A stretch of 64,000 bases of DNA from Rhizomys pruinosus (lineage: Eukaryota > Chordata > Mammalia > Rodentia > Spalacidae): positions 910,778 through 974,777 of the forward strand of contig VZQC01006250.1 of NCBI GenBank assembly GCA_009823505.1, read 5' to 3'. Below, one piece after another: positions 33,556-45,711 of this stretch (position 1 is its first letter; every line of letters begins with the position of its first letter). The notes under the pieces were generated by a model. It was given only the letters and a program-made list of their open reading frames with translations, made no database searches and was not told where the DNA came from. Made by a program: the position numbers and the translations under genes.

Positions 33556-34844
33556 GAGTTCTTAAAAGGAAATAAAACTCAACATGGAATTTATTGTACT
33601 AGTTTCTGGGAGACATTTGGGTGGCATTTAGTACCCTTAAATAGGTTGTTTATATCACGAGACTCAGAAGACCAAAAGCTTCTAGAGTCAAGTGCCTTTT
33701 ATATTCTGAGGGTCCCTTCCAGGGCTCTGCAGGGAGAGGAACTCATAATGTCATTATTCCTCAGAGGTCATAATGCTGTAGAGAAAGTAGCAAATGTCCT
33801 CATGTTCTACGAGAGGTCCTTCTCCAGTCAGCCACGTGCCATAACTGTAAACCTCTTCTGCTCTCTGTGCTAATGATCATGTTGAGAAATTCTGCAAGAA
33901 CAAGATGAGAAATTATCACTAAATTAAAAACAATCTGTAGTTCTAAATTAAAAAAATGCTAGAGTTGGAGTGATAACAAAAGAGATTTAAAATAGTGGAG
34001 CTATAAACTTATTTTTTTATGTTTCATTATGGATAAAAGAATTTGGTAAACATGAAGCCAGTACCATGGAACATTTTCTGAGGCACATTTTAACGGGCTG
34101 GGGACCATTCCTGGGTTATAGAATTACTTTCAGAGCCCCTGGCTAGACTTTTTAAAATGCATGATCATGAAGCAAAATTTCACTGTGATGAAGTTATTTA
34201 AATGCTATCAGCTGCTTTGAAGGCACCAATTTCAATGGAAGGGTGCCAGGTATTTAATAATCATTTCCGATTTTGCTTTTTCCCAAAGGAAGTTAAAGAA
34301 GATGATATTTCAGGTTAATGATAGACTCTATTATGAAAAGGATTAGTCATAAGAAAACCAAATATAGTAGTATTTTCAGGACAGAATTTCATAAATCTCA
34401 AATATTTGCAAAGGCCAACCTTGCCACACCATGTATATGGCTCTATGTGATGGTAGCAGAGTTGGAAGAGCCTTGCTAATTTCTCTTTCTTTCCTTTCTT
34501 CATAGTCCATCACAGGTGTCTGGAGTTAGGACCAGGACAGGCTCTGAGCTAGAGGTAAGTCTGAGGAGGGACCATCTAGTGCTGGGGTTGGAAAGCCTAG
34601 CTCTGTGGATGTGCACTCAGTAGGTACTGCACTCCTAGGAGCACTGGCCTGGGCAGCAGTAGACACGGGTTGCAGACTTTCCCCTTCTCTCCAGAATAGG
34701 GCTGTCCTACTGCCCTCTTAGTAAGGAGCATATGGGATAGCTATTGAAGTACACAGTGGTACGGGGCCGCAGGAAGATGTCAGCAATCCACACATGCTCA
34801 GGTTTCAAGAAAGTTCCCCTTCTGTCAGTTGGAGGAAAGTCCTA
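33556..34844. other. Unassigned DNA
   Basis: In 1.3 kb there is no repeat family or gene I can support. Confidence 0.4.
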
Positions 34845-34860
34845 GGAAATCTCCATTCTT

Positions 34861-36538
34861 TTTTTTCTCTTTTATTTGTTTATTTTAAGGGATTCTACAA
34901 TATAACAGCACAGTTGTTTTTAGATAACATTGATGTTACTCAGTTTGCCGTACAATTAGGTAATTGGTGCATTTTTTTCCGAAGTGAGCCAAATTATTAA
35001 GCATAAGCAATGAATGTAACATTCATGTAAAACCAATTTGCAAGTATCTATGTCCAAATTTTGAACAACCCAAGATTCCCATAGTCCAGTTGGAGAAGCT
35101 TGTATGCACAGGCATGTTGATCAGTTAGGAGTCCAGTCTATATTGCTGTAGTCTCACAATTCACCCCAATCTCTCCGCAGCCCTTACATTCTACCACGCC
35201 TCCTCTTCCGCAAGTTGTTCCCTAGGCTTTGGGAAAGGGGCACAAGTGGGTGAGAAGCAAAACAGGCTATTTTCTCTGAAGATGTCATTTTGGACTCTAG
35301 TCTGTTCAGGTTGTTCCCCTTCATGGGTTGACAGCTTAGCTAGGGATACCTTTTTAATCCTACTAACAAAGCACAAGAAATTGGATGTACAGGCATTTAA
35401 GCAGTACTAATTATTATGGCAAGCTAAGCTGTGAGCATAGACACAGATGCTTGGATGGTATGCTATTCCACAAACTGTGGTTTCTCTATAAAGGGTAACA
35501 AGTTCTTATTGTGGCTTATAACATCTTCTAACCACTAGAGGATGTAAGCTTGTGGCATCTGCTGTGAGTTATTCCTCCAAGGAGAGAGCTAATAGCCAGT
35601 TAGATTTGGGATATATATGTAGACACATGGCTGCCACTGTTGCACAGTATCTCCAGGCAGTTGAGGTGTAGCTGATACTGATGGAGGAGTCTTGCTTGTC
35701 TCAAGGAGACCAATATTTTGCTGTATTGCTTTAGGGCCTTTGGTAACACTCTCTGGCATTTCAGAGGCCAGTTCTACATTAGCAAGTGACGTCTCATAAC
35801 ATTTTTTCATGCTTACACCAGGTCTTCGACAACAGGGACTTATTGCCTTTCTCCTTGCATATATCCCACCTATAGGCAAAAGGCCTTTATAATTGGGGGG
35901 GGGCTTGAATCCCCAAGCCAACATCTCCTAGGCAGAATAATTTATTGCTGATATCAGAGCTTTCCTGTACTAATGTATTTTGCTTAATTACACAGCTTAT
36001 AAAGACTTTACTATTGAATTTGGCTCTAGATAGAGAATTATCCTTTCACAGTTCCTATGTCTATCAGTCAATTAAAAAAGGGTAGTTATACCTGTTTTAT
36101 AAGAAATTACCACTATAACAGTTGGCTCTAATTTACAGTTAGGGAATGACTTCATTACCATCATGTTTTTCTTTTTCCTATAAAAGGGAAGAGGTAGGAA
36201 GGTTTCTGATCATCCGGAAGGTAAACTTCATTAGGGCCCATTATAAACAGTTAACCCCAATAGAATTCAGAGAGATGCTCAGTGTCTGTGACTCAGGTAG
36301 TCTGAGGTTCCTCTTTCTTTAATGTTCAGATGGGTCAGCCTCTCTGCTGGCATTTCCCAGTCCATCCTGCACAGCCAAAAGTTGTACGTTTTCAGGTATT
36401 TAGATTGGTGTTCTGGGATACAAATGGAAAATTTTGTGTTCCAAACCTTTTGATAAATTTTCAATTTTGAGATCTTGAAACTAACAATGGAAGGAGATTT
36501 GTATTTTCCCACAGGTAAAAACACCAATCTAAATGCCT
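34861..36538 (-). pseudogene. Processed pseudogene of an unidentified mRNA, with inverted 5' end
   Basis: A 1.68-kb insert is bounded by an exact 16-bp target duplication GGAAATCTCCATTCTT (34845-34860 and 36539-36554). On the minus strand it ends with two AATAAA signals (complements at 34871-34876 and 34879-34884) and an A tail, the hallmark of a reverse-transcribed mRNA. A frame of 111 codons (35924-35589) contains 'KPPPNYKGLLPIGG' and 'QQNIGLLETSKTPPSVSA', which looks like real ancestral coding sequence. Coding-like text continues with stops and shifts on both sides. I do not recognise the parent protein. The last ~126 bp at its 5' side appear inverted: CAGGTATTTAGATTGGTGTT (36393-36412) reappears as its near-perfect reverse complement at 36520-36539. 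Confidence 0.82.
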
Positions 36539-36554
36539 GGAAATCTCCATTCTT

Positions 36555-37029
36555 AAAACTACATTTATTTATTTGGATTTGGGAGAGAAGGTCTCACTCT
36601 GTACATGAAGGCAGCCTTACCACGTGGTAATCTTCCTGCCTCAACCTAAGGCTGTAATTATATAGATGTGAACACCGACGCCAAAAAGCCAGATTAAACC
36701 AGAGAAACCATCTATTGTGATGGAGGTCAACAGAAACAGTGATATTTCATGTTGGCAGCACACATCCACGCCATGACAGGGGTACTTCATCTCTGTCATT
36801 TCCTCCTAGGACCACCTCAACCCAGTCTAATTATGCAGATGAGCAAACTCCAGAGCAAAGGGAGGAAATCTCCACCTGAGGGATGTTCTGCAAAGTGCCA
36901 GAGCAAACTTTCTCAGAACAGCCCACAGCATCTACGACAAGAGAGGGCCAAGAAATTGCCGGAGCCCTAAGGAGCTTAGTAACCAGTGAATGCTGTTCTG
37001 GTAGAGAGTTAGGTGTGTGCTGAATAAAG
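36555..37029. other. Unassigned DNA, possibly with a degenerate B1 at 36575-36690
   Basis: The words 'gagagaaggtctcactctgt' and 'taatcttcctgcctcaacct' hint at a very old reversed B1-type element. The rest is not assigned. Confidence 0.35.
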
Positions 37030-37215
37030 TAGGGACATTAGCCAACAGTAATGTGTCAGCATTAGATGACGAGCTGTAGCAAATATGTCATACTCATCTG
37101 GAACCTGTTGTAAGAAGAGAAATGGTGTGAGCTACAGATGACTTCGTCACTGTCTTTAAAGTTCTTCTGTAAGCCTAAAACTATTCTAAAACAGCCTTTT
37201 AAAAGTTAGAGTGAA
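37030..37215 (+). mobile_element. Ancient L1 3'-end fragment (L1M-like)
   Basis: The text 'ttagccaacagtaatgtgtc', 'aaatatgtcatactcatctg' and 'cttctgtaagcctaaaacta', then 'ttctaaaaca', follows the 3' end of old mammalian L1 elements ('...ctgtaaacctaaaactgctctaaaaaa'). Confidence 0.5.
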
Positions 37216-37814
37216 AACAGATGAATTTGGACAAGATTATACCAAGCAATATACACGACAATTAATATTTGTGGAAAAGAGAAGGTACTGTGTCTTTACA
37301 TGGATTTGTTTGATTCCCATGGCAATCTATTGAGGCACATGTGACTAGTGGCTTTATCTCACAGCCCCCCTGAACACCCAGTGGAGGCATGGAAGAAGAA
37401 ATGACTGAGCCAGAGACACGGACAGTAGAACAGCAGGGAGGGAGGAAGAAGGTGCCCCTTCATGGCCAATGGTGCTTCTACAAGCTGAGAGGGAAGTGGT
37501 AAGGTATCTCTTCCCTGCCCTCTGTGCTTTTCCGCTTGGAACTAAGAACTGAATCAGCTGTCTGGGCAATACAGTCATTGGATGGAGGCATCCTGTGGTG
37601 AGAAACTTGGGCCGCGTAATCCTAGCCTTGATAAATTGTGACCATCCAGTCCTGTACTAAAAAAAAACACATAAAACTGTACAAAAATATGAGATTTTAG
37701 GCAGCAGATGGTGGAAGGCTGTGGGCCTTAAATAATATTGTTTAATTAAATTTACACAGTGTCAAGTTGCTTTTTCTACATATTTATATTTATAATAGAC
37801 ATATACCATAATCA
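37216..37814. other. Unassigned DNA
   Basis: No supported feature is seen here. Confidence 0.4.
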
Positions 37815-38420
37815 GAGAAGACACTTGTCTCAGTGAATAGTGGTGGATGCAGAAACTCATGGCTGTATAAGGCACTAAGAATACATGTCAGATGTGTGCT
37901 CAGCCCTAAACAAGACAGTCATACCATCTCCTATATGGCTCAGAACATTGTAGAAGATAGACCAGGAAGAATCTACAAGCTGAGTGATAGAGAGAAGGGA
38001 TTTTTGGATTGTAATAATGAACTCAGCAGATGTGGATTCTTGAACTGGGTCTGTATATGAATGGGACTTCAATGCTCAGAAGTAGTGGAGCAGAGGCTCA
38101 GAGGGCCCTACTCCTCAGTGCTGAACTAGTTACTACTGACAGACTCAGGGAGAGGGGAAATCAATTACCCTTCAGTTCTGTAGACCTCACCAACTCCGAT
38201 GGATAATTTCAGTGCACTGGTTACACAGATGACTGTGGTTAAACTAAATGGATCATAAAACAAAACCAAAAAAAGCCATGACCTTGGAAAGGCACTGGTA
38301 GGGATGAGGAGGGCTTGATAGGGATGAAAGGGAGTTAAGAAGGTGAGGGGAGAAAGCAATTAGAGTGTATCATATTCACATGTGAAATTGCCAAATAAGA
38401 AAATTAATTTTTAAAAGGTG
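37815..38420 (+). mobile_element. L1 3' UTR (Lx-like)
   Basis: The segment 'gaatagtggtggatgcagaa', 'ctcatggctgtataaggcac', 'atatggctcagaacattgta', 'aacaaaaccaaaaaaagcca' and the purine-rich end 'gggatgaaagggagttaaga', then 'gtgtatcatattcacatgtg' and 'aattgccaaataagaaaatt', is the order of a rodent Lx-type L1 3' UTR on the plus strand. Confidence 0.75.
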
Positions 38421-39167
38421 AACTAGAAAAAAACAAGGGGTTTAAGATACAGAAAGGAAAAATGTCTTATTATTTTCTCAAATATTGAAAAGATAGGGCA
38501 CTAAGTTTGTTGAATAACTTATCAAAACCTGAATAAATGGGACTTCATATTTCACTAGCATAAATTCGAAAATGAAGAGCTAACTGAAGACCCATCACAA
38601 TCATACCAGAAATTGTAATATACTGAAGATACCTGTGACATTTCTTTGGAGGAAAATTATACAAGCTTCAGATTTGGTGAAGTTGTTTAGAATACATAAA
38701 TCTGACAAATACCTGAACTATAAAAGTACATCCTCAAAAGGCTCAGAAAAGGGAAAAAATGAACTGTATAAATATGAACAAAGGCTATAAAAAGGAAATT
38801 CAAAGAGAACACATTCCAAATAGCCAAAAAAGCCTGATGTTCTCACTACCCCCTCCATCATCAGCCCATCCATCTGAGAGTGGGTGTGACACATGTGGCC
38901 CAGAATTCTTAGATGAGTCGAGTGCTTGGTAGATTGTTACCATGTGAAAAGCCACTTAAGCAATAGCCAACAGAGCTGAGACTGCATCTGGCCCGCATCT
39001 TAGACACCACCTGTTGCCGGAGCTTCCTGGCTCCACCCCTTCCCATTCTGAGCCGCCTGTTCTTTCTGTCTCCTTCCTTCCTCTCCTCTTTTCCCCTTCT
39101 CCATCCCTCTCCTTCTCCTTTTCATAAACCAAAATTCAGTGTCACCCACTGGACCCGATTGGTGATT
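38421..39167. other. Unassigned DNA
   Basis: AT-rich DNA changing to a pyrimidine-rich patch near 39050-39120. No gene or repeat is recognised. Confidence 0.4.
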
Positions 39168-39183
39168 AAAAATATGAAAAAGC

Positions 39184-39422
39184 GGCTGGAGAGATGGCCT
39201 AGCGGTTAGGAGCGCCGACGCTCTTGCAGAGGACCCGGGTTCGATCCCCAGCACCCACATGGTGGCTGAGAGCCGTCTGAAACTCCAATTCCAGGAGAAC
39301 TCCAGTTCCAGGGGAATCCGAGACCCTCTTCTGACCTCCGCGGCATTGCACGACACGGGTGCACAGACCTGCATGCAGACAGTACATTCATACACATACA
39401 GAAATAAATAAATAATTTAAAA
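39184..39422 (+). mobile_element. Young B2-like SINE, 17-bp-duplication subfamily
   Basis: Nearly identical by eye to the copy at 44.0 kb. Box B GGTTCGATCCCC is at 39238-39249, and a CpG-rich body and both 17-bp units are present. The exact 16-bp target duplication AAAAATATGAAAAAGC lies at 39168-39183 and 39423-39438. Confidence 0.96.
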
Positions 39423-39438
39423 AAAAATATGAAAAAGC

Positions 39439-40944
39439 AGTGTCAACAAGATGCACTCATTGCTGGGCTGGCGGGGAGGTTCCTGGGGGCTGGAGCTCCT
39501 GACTCCTAGAAAAAAAAGTGTCATGCAGGATATTTTTTTAATTAAAAAAACTTCTTACATTGCTTCTGTACTCAGATCCTATCATATTAATAAGTAACCG
39601 TGGTATTGTTGCCAATCTGAATTCTCATGTTAAGCATAATGTGCTCACTCTAGAAAGGGGCCTACAAAAGGGATGGTATTCAGCACACATTTGGAAATTT
39701 TATCAGAGCAGCTAGCAGACCCTCTATTGGGTGCTAAGTGTGGATGAGCACGTGGGAGGAGTGTTGAAGCCATTTCCAGGCTGTCAGAATCTGGACCCAG
39801 CCCTTTGCGGCACAGCAAGGAGAAAGCTCAGAAGCTTAACTCCTTCCCTCAGAAGAAAACTGAAATGGAACGGGTTGGTGTGTTGCTGAAGATGTGAGGC
39901 TTGACTGCCTCATGTGGAGTCCAGGTCTCTTCAAGCCAGAGTAACAGTGAACTGACCGCCCCGTGTGCCAACCCTGCTGGCAAGCCCAAACAGTTCGCCG
40001 GAGGCCTCCTTTGAGAACATAGGCACATAGCATCCATTAGCTGGACAACAGCTGTTCCATTCCTGAGCAGATATAGAAGCCATCTCCAGGACAAGTATAA
40101 GCTTGTCCCTCAGAGCTCATACCTGGCTCTAGGGCATCAAGATATTTTGCTGTGGTGAGTCTGGCCCGGGCTAGAAGCCTGGACAGAGAGTTTTCACACA
40201 GTGAGCCAGGTAACCTGGAACAAGTGCCCTCCATGCTCAACAGAGCTGCAGCAAGAGGCACTGGAGGAGCAGAACCTGAAGGTCCTGGCTCAGGCTGAAT
40301 ATTCTGGGATCCAGGACATCATCTTCATGTAGGAGATGCCTGATACCTGGTATCCAGAGGGAGCTGGCTCTATCCAGGCCTTACTTTTCTGAGGGATGCC
40401 GCACGCTGTATCTGCGTGGCAAGCCATTTGCTCCCATGTTTATAGAGCTCATAAGTCAAGTGGCTGTGTATGGGGCACTACAGAGTTCTGGATAGATCTC
40501 TGCCTGGACTGCCAAGCTGGGGCCTGTTCAGTCATACTTCTGACCACCAGCCAGGAGGGCAATCTGTGAAGAAGACGCTTAACATGTCAGTGAGTTCTGA
40601 GGCAGGGAGAAGTCAGTTCAAAAGCTACACTAGTGGCCTCCCCATCTTGAATCTCTTGGGCTCTGGTATAAATTCCTATTACTGGGACCCAAGTTAGGGC
40701 TGTATTCCTGAACCTGAGTCATCGCCCCTACCCTGGGTCAGCACCCAACATGAATCATAAATCCTCCCTCTTCATTACCTGGAGATGACACCCTCAAGCT
40801 CCCAGCCTAGGCACCTGGGGGAAGGGGAAGACTGACCTGGGTTCAACCTGCCATGAAGTTGGGTGCTCTCTTCTTTGATAGGAGCACAGGGAAGGACAGA
40901 GAGTGGCATGGGCCACAGGTCATGTGCAGGTAAAAGAAGTTAAT
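39439..40944. other. Unassigned DNA
   Basis: These 1.5 kb have the highest gene-like look in the window (GC-richer, several short open frames on both strands). However, no frame exceeds about 80 codons and I recognise no protein. I leave it as non-coding. Confidence 0.4.
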
Positions 40945-41165
40945 GGTAGACCTGGAGAGATGGCTCAGCACTTGAGAACACTGGATGTTCTTGCAGAAGA
41001 CCTGGGTTTGGTTCCTAGTACCCCCATGGTGGCCAAGAATAGTCCAGAACTCCGGTTCCAACTATTCCAATGCCCTCTTCTGGCCTCTGCAGGCACTGTA
41101 CGCATGTCATGCACTTACATGCAGGCAAAAACATACATACACACAAAATGAAAAATTAAAAAGTC
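40945..41165 (+). mobile_element. B2-like SINE (older)
   Basis: The element runs from 'gacctggagagatggctcag' to 'acacaaaatgaaaaattaaa'. It has decayed box B ('gggtttggttcctag') and a single central unit. Confidence 0.85.
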
Positions 41166-41204
41166 CAAAAAGAAGAGAAAGTTTAATGGTGATCATCGGC
41201 AATA

Positions 41205-41790
41205 TGACAGACAAACCTGCCTTCAAACTGGTTTGAATGTGGACTGTCCTTGCAGGTTCATGTGTTGGATTCCTGCTCCTCAGTTAGTGCAGGTTACACA
41301 AGACAAGTCTCTGGATTATAGCCTGTCCATACGTCTGGCCATCATATAACCAGCTGCAAACTGCCATATCAAGGGTAGAACTTGGCCAACATACCTCATT
41401 CAACCCACCATGAGACTGTGAGTTAAAAGAAGTCCTTCTTCCTTTAAGTTGCTTCTTGTAAGGTGTTTTATGGAAGTAATAGCAAAAGTAACTAATACAG
41501 AAAACCAGCAGTGACAATGAGGTAGGTTGCTACTGCAATAAACCTGACTGTGTGGTTTGTTGGCCTCTGAAATGAGGGAGGAATGTGGCGGAGAAGCCCT
41601 AGAACGGTGTAAGCAGAACTTATGGGTCATCCTGGTGAGACTGTGGGAAACCAGAATGCTGACAGGAAAGAGGACAGCCAAGTCTCCGTAGGCACTTTCA
41701 CAGAGAACAAGGATTCTATCAGGAATTAGGCCAGAGGCCATTTTGTTATGTTCTTACAAGGAACCTAGGTGTACTCTGCCTGATTCCTGG
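41205..41790 (+). mobile_element. Old MaLR element fragment (LTR plus internal start)
   Basis: The LTR-like part (41205-41503) ends 'tccttcttcctttaagttgc', then 'gcaaaagtaactaatacag'. The following DNA ('gcaataaacctgactgtgtg', 'gaatgtggcggagaagccct', 'gtgtaagcagaacttatggg') matches the start of a MaLR internal region. It is incomplete and diverged. Confidence 0.6.
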
Positions 41791-42030
41791 ATATTTCAGT
41801 GTCAAAGATTGGCCTTTGGCATGTCCGTGGGGCATTTTCTTGATTGCTGATTGAAGTAGGAGAGCCCAGCCCACTGAGGGTGGCAAGATCCCAAACAGGC
41901 AGGCCTGGCCTGTATCAGGAAGGGATCTGAGTGTGAGCTTGAAGGCAGGCTAGCGAACAGTGTTCCCCTATGGTTTCTGCTCCAATCCACCGATGAGGGA
42001 AATCAAGAGTTCTTTCACTTTCTTCCTCAG
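41791..42030 (+). mobile_element. MT-type LTR fragment
   Basis: The words 'ggggcattttcttgattgct', 'gattgaagtaggagagccca' and 'gcccactgagggtggcaaga' match the middle of MT-class LTRs. Confidence 0.65.
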
Positions 42031-42235
42031 CATTGGCTCAAAGACGGCAAGTAGGAACACAGACCTAACAAGACCACTTCAGTAGACAGAAAGTGCAAGG
42101 CAAGGTAAGTTGATGGAACATCATGGCAGAGATTCCCTTCTAGATCTATCTTAGAGTAGTGATGAATGCAAGCTGGCCTCTGAATCCCCATGTTCAGCAT
42201 TCATGCATTCGATCAACCATGGATTGGAATGTTTA
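42031..42235. other. Unassigned DNA
   Basis: No supported feature. Confidence 0.4.
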
Positions 42236-42447
42236 TTTTCATTTTATGTGTGTGAGTGTCTTGGAGGCAGGTATGTAAGTGCACACATGTCATACAATGC
42301 CCTTGGAAGTCAAAAGAGGGGTGTCTGTTCCCGTGGAGCTAGAGTTAAAGATGGTTGTTAGCCACTATGTGGGCACTGGGAATTGAGCCCAGGTCCTCTG
42401 GAAGAGAAGCTAGTGATCTTAACTGATGAGCCATCTCTCCAGCCCCT
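42236..42447 (-). mobile_element. B2-like SINE (older)
   Basis: The reversed element runs from 'attttcattttatgtgtgtg' to 'gatgagccatctctccagcc'. A single 'gtggagctagagttaaag' unit is present. Confidence 0.87.
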
Positions 42448-44016
42448 GGATATTTTTAAATTGCACCTTTCCTGATGTGTAAGGATTATTTTCTTGTCAT
42501 TACTCCCTCAGAAATACAGTATAATAAATTTTACATAGGACTTATATGTTGTATTTGTTATTATAAGCCACCTGGTGATGATTGAAGTATCCAGGAGCAT
42601 GTGGATAGGTTATATACAAATACTACACCATTTTAATTTTTTGAAGTCTGAGGATGACTTTATTAGAGTTTAAAAGAAAAATCCCCAGGGCAGGAAAGCT
42701 GTAAATTTCAGCAACTGCCTGGAGGAAAAGAATGCAGGAGAGAGGGGGAAAGCTGTGACACTTGAGCTGGCATGGAGGTCAGACACATGAAAGATGAGAA
42801 GTCACATGGTGTATGGGGGGGCTGTAGGAGGGGAGAGAAGGGCTTTAGAGAAAGAGTAAGGAAGGAAGTCTAAAATGTTGAGGCAGCCCAAAGTGTTGGA
42901 GGAAAGTATACTAAGAGCAGAGATGGAAGGAAACCAAAAAGTTAAGCTTTTCTGAGCAATTCAGAAAAGTAGGAAGACTCACAAACCAGTATGGCTGTGC
43001 TCTGGAAGAGACTGTACCAGGAAACAGGAATTTGGGGAAGGCGAAGTATAATATCTTTTTAAGGGAAAAATTATTCCACCTATGTCTTCAGCATGGCTTA
43101 AAGTGAGCCCAGCTTTGTAGGGGTGGTACCTTAACTAGGTGATTGACCTGTACCGCTGGAATTTTAGGGTATCTAATGAGGCCAGAGAGTCTATTCTCTT
43201 GACTCAAAGGAGTTTTTCCTTAGTGGTCTTTTCCTGGCACTCTAACCCTCTGAAGAGGCAACTCTAGAGTCATTTAGCAGTCAAATCAGGGATCAGAACC
43301 TCCAAGCACTTCCGGCACCCCTGGCTTCTGGCAAGGATGAGGCTGCCAAGAACCTCAAAGACATTTCTGGCTTTTAGTCAAGAAAGAAAGTTGTTACTTT
43401 TCTTTGGGGTCTTTTTACCCTAAACTACCTAGCCAATGTATATTTCCTGTTATCATTCCCACTCTGAAAACTTAACCTAACTGCCATTATAGAATTGGGG
43501 AGCTGACCTATTTAGCTTCTTACAGCTGAATTGGGGTACCTGGTGTCAGATGGGGTGACCCTCCAGTGGACCTATCTAAAAGACTCACCTTGACTAGTGC
43601 CTAGAAATACATGAGAGAGAAGTAAAGGCAAGTTATTAGCATTGCAATCCTAAGAAGGGAACTAGGAGAAGCCATAACAATATATTTTTTAAATGTCTGA
43701 ATCAAAGTCTATTAAAATCTCTTGATGAATGCTCACAAGAGCATCCATCTACTGGGTTCTCCTTTATTTGTCTTTTGGCCTCCTAGACTAGAAGCAAGAG
43801 TTTTTTTTAGGTACTTTGATAGTTGTGAGGTCCCTGTCAGTTGACTGCTAGAGACAGAGATGAAAAGAAGACTGACCATCCTTTTATTTTTAGGTTAGAA
43901 CAATAATGGGCCTATCTCTCTTGGCTGCAGGTAGATGCTGCAGTGCTGAACTGAGCCAAGGGCTGAAGTCTTATATATGGGCAGTATTTTCCTTATGAAG
44001 AAGAAAATCATCAGTT
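42448..44016. other. Unassigned DNA
   Basis: This is one of the longest repeat-poor stretches of the window (1.57 kb). I recognise no coding frame of note. Confidence 0.4.
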
Positions 44017-44031
44017 AGAAATAGTTATCTA

Positions 44032-44279
44032 GGGGCTGGAGAGATGGCCTAGCGGTTAAGAGCGCCGACCGCTCTTGCAGAGGACCTGGGTTCGATCCCC
44101 AGCACCCACATGGCGGCCGAGAACGGTCTGAAACTCCAATTCCGGGAGAACTCCAGTTCCAGGGGAATCCGAGACCCTCTTCTGACCTCCACGGCATTGC
44201 ACGACACGGGTGCACAGACTTGCATGCAGACAGTACATTCATACACATACAGAAATAAATAAAATTAATAAAAAAAAAA
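44032..44279 (+). mobile_element. Young B2-like SINE, 17-bp-duplication subfamily (best-preserved copy)
   Basis: The tRNA-like Pol III promoter is intact by eye: box A region TGGCCTAGCGGTTAAGAG at 44045-44062 and box B GGTTCGATCCCC at 44089-44100. The duplicated units CTCCAATTCCGGGAGAA (44134-44150) and CTCCAGTTCCAGGGGAA (44151-44167) are adjacent. An A tail and an exact 15-bp target duplication AGAAATAGTTATCTA (44017-44031 and 44280-44294) complete it. Many CpGs are undecayed, so it is probably recent. Confidence 0.97.
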
Positions 44280-44347
44280 AGAAATAGTTATCTAAAAAAC
44301 ACCTCATATGTATTTAAGACTAATGTCTGAGAAGTGTGAACCTTTGG

Positions 44348-44526
<179 letters not shown>

Positions 44527-44528
<2 letters not shown>

Positions 44529-45561
44529 CAAATCATTTCAGTCTTTGCTTATACATTCTTAGTGGGTGTTTTAGACCATGAAATTGGCCCTATTCACTGT
44601 CAAGGCCACTTGAGGAGCTTGTCCTCGGGGGTCACTTGGGCTTGGGAGGGGCCTCTGGGTCCTCTATCTTTCCTTTCACCAGTTGTTTCATCTATGTAAG
44701 GATAACTCAAAGACTCAGCTTGACCATGGTTTTTCTTGGAAGCATTGAATAATTTTTCCTCTGTGTTGATCCTCCTCTTTGTAGACATGTAGATCCCACT
44801 GGGCACTCCATGGCCTCCCTGACCAAGAGGACAGGTGCCTTGCCACAGCCATAGGCCATTTCCAGAGATGTGCCACAGTCTCCTGGAACCACTAAGTTGA
44901 TGTATTGTTTCACATGATATATTTCATGGTTTCTAAAGGGGATTTAGAGTCTTCCCTTCTAACGATGACCAGCTATCAAAGGGAGCTCTCACACTGAGAT
45001 GCTTAGACCTAGAAAGTTCATGGATTTTGCAGTGGCCTAGGTCTGAATTTTAGAAAAGCACAGGCCCTCAACCAGGACTCAAAAATATGTGGCTAAGTGC
45101 CAAAGACGCTACTGCCAGCAGGCAATTGCAATAGCCTAGGCTGGATCAGCTCGGGAGGACAGCTGGCAATGTAGGCTCCCTGGGTTTTAATGCCCGCCTT
45201 TTCTGCCTCATGTCTCCAGGCTTGTTTTTCTCTGAGGTAGAATATTCTTTCCCTTCTCAAAATTCTTATGCTCCACACATGGCTGCTTTTGTTTCTGGCT
45301 CATCACACTCTGGTCACATCATTTTACATAAGGACTTGAGCATTCATAAATGTTGGTGTCAGCCAAGTTCCTAAAACCAAACCATTGTGGATAGCAAAGA
45401 ATGATCTTATGACAGATTTCAAGGAACCCTATTTGCATTTAGTGAAATGCTGTTTTTTCCATTGTATTAATCCTCAGTAAACCGATAAACTAATCATTAC
45501 CAAGTGGGAGACTTCTATGATTTAAAAGTAGGGCTCATTTAATTTGAAATAAATTCAGTGA
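44527..45561. other. Unassigned DNA
   Basis: No repeat or gene is recognised in this 1-kb interval. Confidence 0.4.
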
Positions 45562-45650
45562 TTGTTAGCTACCATGTGGGTGCTGGGAATTGAACCCAGA
45601 TCCTTTGCGAGAGCAGCCAGTATTCTTACCACTGAGCCATTTCTCCAGCC
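45562..45650 (-). mobile_element. 3'-lacking fragment of a B2-like SINE
   Basis: Only the tRNA-like half is present in reverse ('gattgttagctaccatgtgg' through 'gagccatttctccagccccc'). Confidence 0.85.
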
Positions 45651-45711
45651 CCCAATAAAACAATTTAAATTGACACTCTAATGACTTATTGTTATACTCA
45701 TAGATTGTTAA

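Noticed and set aside
40237..40350. Open stretch reading ELQQEALEEQNLKVLAQAEY on the plus strand, reminiscent of a glycosyltransferase segment
   Set aside because: The resemblance is vague, the frame is interrupted by stops soon after, and there is no tail or target duplication to support a retrocopy.
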